Below are positions 6,028 through 8,633 of a stretch of DNA of 8,633 nt, one piece after another. The position numbers and the translations under genes were made by a program. The notes beneath the pieces are model-generated. The model worked only from the letters and a program-made list of their open reading frames with translations, had not been told where the DNA came from and did no database searches. Origin of the DNA: Candidatus Zixiibacteriota bacterium (lineage in GTDB: Bacteria; Zixibacteria; MSB-5A5; GN15; JAAZOE01); contig JAQVRW010000111.1 of NCBI GenBank assembly GCA_028700875.1, positions 1 through 8,633 on the forward strand, read 5' to 3'. Every line of letters starts with the position of its first letter. Position 1 is the stretch's first letter.

Positions 6028-6933
6028 CTAAAAGACCGGCCCAGGTATGCGGCATCGGGCGGCGGCCAGACGGTTCCCGCGCCGGGCGGCCTTAAGAACA
6101 TCCTGTGAGGATAGATATTCGAGGATAAGGCCGGCGGCGAATATATCGCCGCATCCGGTCGTGTCGTACGGTTTTTTCACCTCCCGGACGGGAACATGAA
6201 CGGCCCGGAGTCTTTTATTGATGTGCCGGACAACCAGGGCTCCTTTCCCTCCCATCGTCACCACCAGACAGCGGGTTTTCGGCAAATGCCGTTTGACGAA
6301 GACGATAGCATGATCTTCGGATAGCGGCCGACCGGACAATAATTCGAATTCGACCCGGTTCATCTGGAGAATATCGGCGCAGGCGACATACCGCGCCCAA
6401 TGGCGAGGGCGGCGCAGAAAGCGATGGCATCCGCCGGGGACTTTCTTTCGGCCTAACGTCAAAGAGTGGATGTCCATGTATATCGGCCCGGTGTATGAAC
6501 GACGCAGTTTTTCGAGAGCGGCCAGGCCGATGTCGCGCCCGGAGATGAAATTGACCAGAATCAGATCGGTTTGCGTCAGGGGCTTGACCCGGCACCAAAT
6601 CAACGGCGGCACTCCCCCGGCCAGCATCTCGCACTTGTGAGCCTGATCGGCATAATGCAGGAAACAATGGTTATTGACCGCTTCCACCGGTTGAACCAAC
6701 GACCGGTCGACGCGGGGAAACCGTTTCAGGATGGCGATGATTTGACAATAGCAATCGTTCCCGGCATTCACCGCGGGGATGACGGTCGCCGAGCCGTTTT
6801 CGGCCAGGCATTTGAGATTGTATAACAACCCGCCCCAGGAGGTGACGGTGCTGCCGTCGGCCCGATAGATGGTGTCGCGGTTTATCGTGCCGATGACGCC
6901 GATATTATGCCTTGATGACTTCGCGCGCGGCAT
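6028..6933 (-). CDS. PfkB-family carbohydrate kinase, substrate unknown
   Basis: The 301-residue protein is of normal length for ribokinase/PfkB-type kinases, which phosphorylate sugars or nucleosides with ATP in the cytoplasm. Seen: N-terminal strand IGVIGTINRDTI (11-22), substrate-side WGGLLYNLKCLAENG (33-47), the late NRVEFELLSG (192-201), VVTMGGKGALVV (224-235), and the C-terminal PfkB signature DTTGCGDIFAAG (257-268) with the presumed catalytic base Asp263. The signature has Cys261 where Ala is usual in the anion hole, a known kind of variation that departs from the strict motif. There are eleven cysteines, many for its size. ATG 6933 has GAGG 6 nt upstream and overlaps the end of the heptosyltransferase gene by 29 nt, implying translational coupling and a possible role in activated-sugar or LPS-core metabolism. 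It does not resemble HldE closely enough to assign heptose-phosphate kinase. Confidence 0.88.
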   Translation of the reverse strand: MPRAKSSRHNIGVIGTINRDTIYRADGSTVTSWGGLLYNLKCLAENGSATVIPAVNAGNDCYCQIIAILKRFPRVDRSLVQPVEAVNNHCFLHYADQAHKCEMLAGGVPPLIWCRVKPLTQTDLILVNFISGRDIGLAALEKLRRSYTGPIYMDIHSLTLGRKKVPGGCHRFLRRPRHWARYVACADILQMNRVEFELLSGRPLSEDHAIVFVKRHLPKTRCLVVTMGGKGALVVRHINKRLRAVHVPVREVKKPYDTTGCGDIFAAGLILEYLSSQDVLKAARRGNRLAAARCRIPGPVF

Positions 6934-7921
6934 CGCAAACCTCGTCGACCGTGATCATTTTCAGGCAACGCATGAACGCCTCTCCGGACAGGGGACAAAC
7001 GTTTTTGACGCAGCGGATGCAATCTATATCCTTGATGATTACCTTCTTGCGGTCGCAGAGAGGCGAGGTTTCATCGGGATTGTCGGCCCCCGACAACACA
7101 ACCAGCGGACAGCCGACGGCACCGGCCAGATGCGCCAGGCCGGAATCGTTGCCGATGAACAACCGGGCGAAAGAGGCGATCGCGGCGGCAGTCTTCAAGT
7201 CGGTTTCCCCGCACAGGTTGACAACCCGCGCGCCGCCGATCTGCCGGACCTCGTCGCCGGCGGCCCGCTCCAGAAGCGAACCGATTAGGATGACGGCGCA
7301 ATCAAACTCTGAGATCAACCGGGCGGATAAGCGGCCATAGTTGGCCGCGCCCCATCGGCGCGATGCGGCGGTCGCCTGCGGCGCGATGACGATATAGCGG
7401 TTGTCATAGGTCAGCGAATGTTTGGCCAGGATATTTTCTCCGCCGGCAATATCTTCATGGGAAAGAACAAGACGGGGATTTGCCATCGGCAGGGGAAAAC
7501 CGGTGACTTGTTCCAAAAGATACAAGTATTGTCTGGCCCGATGCATGGTTTCTTTGGGGGGCTGAATGGCCCTGGTCAACAGATATGATCGCGAATCGCC
7601 GGCAAATCCGACGCGGCCGGCAACTCCGGCCAGCTTGAAAATCAGGGCCGAGGAAAGCGACGGCGGCAGGATGAGGCCGACGTCATATTTGTCGTCCTTG
7701 ATCATCCGGGAAGCATGGTACGGTCCCAGGACCCGCGATTTCTTATCGTCGATAACCACGACCCGGTCGATATTGGGATGATGCTGGAACAGCGGGGCGG
7801 TTAACGGCCGCGTCATGATGGAAACCACCGACGCTCCGGTCGCCTCGACGGCGGCATCGACGGTCGGCAAGGCCATGACGGCATCGCCGACCCAGTTGGG
7901 AACTCGAATGATGAGTTTCAT
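6905..7921 (-). CDS. waaF: Lipopolysaccharide heptosyltransferase, GT9 family (WaaF-like)
   Basis: The 338-residue enzyme is of the size and layout of ADP-heptose:LPS heptosyltransferase II, which adds heptose to the inner core of LPS at the cytoplasmic face of the inner membrane. Motifs: IIRVPNWVGDAVMALP (4-19) with the conserved Asp13, PQATAASRRW (181-190), the donor-binding GNDSGLAHLAGAVGCP (257-272), and a C-terminal cysteine block CIRC...CP...C (301, 304, 309, 319) typical of WaaF-type proteins. No signal peptide, as expected for a peripheral cytoplasmic enzyme. ATG 7921 follows the TolC-family stop codon with no gap (TAAATG) and has only a weak ribosome site, so it probably depends on coupled translation. 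The gene overlaps the downstream PfkB kinase by 29 nt. It could be another GT9 member, since donor specificity cannot be read from sequence alone. Confidence 0.9.
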   Translation of the reverse strand: MKLIIRVPNWVGDAVMALPTVDAAVEATGASVVSIMTRPLTAPLFQHHPNIDRVVVIDDKKSRVLGPYHASRMIKDDKYDVGLILPPSLSSALIFKLAGVAGRVGFAGDSRSYLLTRAIQPPKETMHRARQYLYLLEQVTGFPLPMANPRLVLSHEDIAGGENILAKHSLTYDNRYIVIAPQATAASRRWGAANYGRLSARLISEFDCAVILIGSLLERAAGDEVRQIGGARVVNLCGETDLKTAAAIASFARLFIGNDSGLAHLAGAVGCPLVVLSGADNPDETSPLCDRKKVIIKDIDCIRCVKNVCPLSGEAFMRCLKMITVDEVCDAAREVIKA

Positions 7922-8633
7922 TTAGCGCAGATCGGTCTTTTCCAGTTCGGTCAGGTCCAGATAATAACTTTTGAGCGTCGTCAGTTGCTTCTTGCGGGTA
8001 TCCAGCCAAGCGCTGCGGTTTTCAAGCAGGCCCCCGTCGGACAGCAGGCCCTGGGCATGACGGCCCTCGGCATCGCGAAGCTTCTTTTCGGCCACGGCCA
8101 GTTCCTGCTCCAGCAGGACCAGCTTGGAGTGATTGATCTCGATCCGTTTCAGCAATATCGTCATGGTGTTGCGGGCGCTTCGTTCGGCGGCGACATATTC
8201 CAGCCGGGCCGATTCATAGGCCAGTTCCTGCGAGTGGACCGAGGCCCCGGAAGCGCCGCCATCCCAGATTGGATACGTCAGTTCCACCGACACCCGCCAA
8301 TCCTTCGTGTCGATTTTCTCCTCGCGCTCTTCCTCCGGTTTGCTTTGCATGACTGTGCCTCGGCCTACGGCATAGCTGGCGTTGAGCGAGGCGTTGATGC
8401 CATAGGAACTGCGCGTCTGGTCGAGCGTCCGTTCGGCCGCCTGCAAATTGGCGGCGGCCAGTTGCGTCTGGGCCGACTTGTCGGCATTATCCAGAAACCG
8501 TTGGGCTTCCTCAGTCGTGGGCGGCGGCGCGATCGGCGGAATTTCGAGAGTCGCATCCGTTTCCGCCGGAATGTCGAGCAGGTGCTTGTATTCGTTGGCC
8601 TTTTCCTGGAAAGCGGCTTCGGCATCGTAGACG
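7922..8633 (-). CDS. TolC-family outer-membrane efflux protein, C-terminal half (5' part beyond window)
   Basis: The frame is open from the window edge to the stop at 7924-7922, giving 236 residues. This would be the second of the two internal repeats of a TolC-type trimeric outer-membrane channel, normally 420-490 residues. Seen: a helical start with HLLDIPAETDATLEIPP, a long helix (TQLAAANLQAAERTLDQTR), beta strands GINASLNASYAVG and RVSVELTYPIWDGGA, then long Ala/Leu/Glu-rich helices typical of the periplasmic coiled coil, including HAQGLLSDGGLLENR and a final LKSYYLDLTELEK. The TYPIWDGG element is the usual L.WPLFDGG of the family. The first internal Met lies at 8446 but is not the start, because homology continues upstream of it. 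Such proteins pair with RND/ABC pumps and a periplasmic adaptor; no pump gene is in the window, so partner and substrate are unknown. Confidence 0.88.
   Translation of the reverse strand, partial: VYDAEAAFQEKANEYKHLLDIPAETDATLEIPPIAPPPTTEEAQRFLDNADKSAQTQLAAANLQAAERTLDQTRSSYGINASLNASYAVGRGTVMQSKPEEEREEKIDTKDWRVSVELTYPIWDGGASGASVHSQELAYESARLEYVAAERSARNTMTILLKRIEINHSKLVLLEQELAVAEKKLRDAEGRHAQGLLSDGGLLENRSAWLDTRKKQLTTLKSYYLDLTELEKTDLR

Overview
The window reads as an ordinary chromosomal segment of a Gram-negative bacterium. Evidence for an outer membrane comes from an LPS heptosyltransferase (WaaF-type GT9) and a TolC-family outer-membrane protein. Base composition is moderately GC-rich (mid-50s percent by eye). 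All seven genes lie on the minus strand, so the biological order runs from high to low coordinates. I see no rRNA, tRNA, CRISPR array, insertion sequence or phage gene. The gene content and the unusual repeat protein would suit a deep-branching Gram-negative lineage, perhaps of the FCB group or candidate phyla such as Zixibacteria. That placement is only an impression and cannot be settled without searches.

Layout in transcription order. (1) 8633-6028 is a tightly packed run: the C-terminal half of a TolC-family outer-membrane protein, then a lipopolysaccharide heptosyltransferase starting on the base after the TolC stop codon, then a PfkB-family sugar kinase overlapping the transferase by 29 bases. 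This looks like an envelope or LPS-core operon. (2) 5998-3096 is a two-gene operon, tldD then pmbA (tldE). It has a good sigma70-like promoter, a four-base ATGA overlap between the genes and a hairpin terminator. It encodes the two halves of a TldD/TldE-type metalloprotease; HExxxH is in TldD and absent from PmbA, as in the family. (3) 3025-1191 is a single gene for a secreted 586-residue protein. It is built of four copies of a module of about 120 residues that I do not recognise as a named domain, followed by a very clear intrinsic terminator. (4) 1168-1 holds a predicted promoter, a leader of about 127 nt carrying a stem-loop, and the first 335 codons of a succinyl-CoA synthetase beta-subunit-like gene (sucC), cut by the window edge.

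Most genes belong to well-known families. The part most worth a second look is the secreted repeat protein: its copies share YGW, VW.M, GGA.KNR, TDDSH and WN..PP.DP signatures, which point to a conserved extracytoplasmic fold of unknown role. Secondary points are a PfkB kinase translationally coupled to a heptosyltransferase, a TldD/TldE pair with no visible peptide substrate gene beside it, and small repeat or hairpin elements in three intergenic regions.
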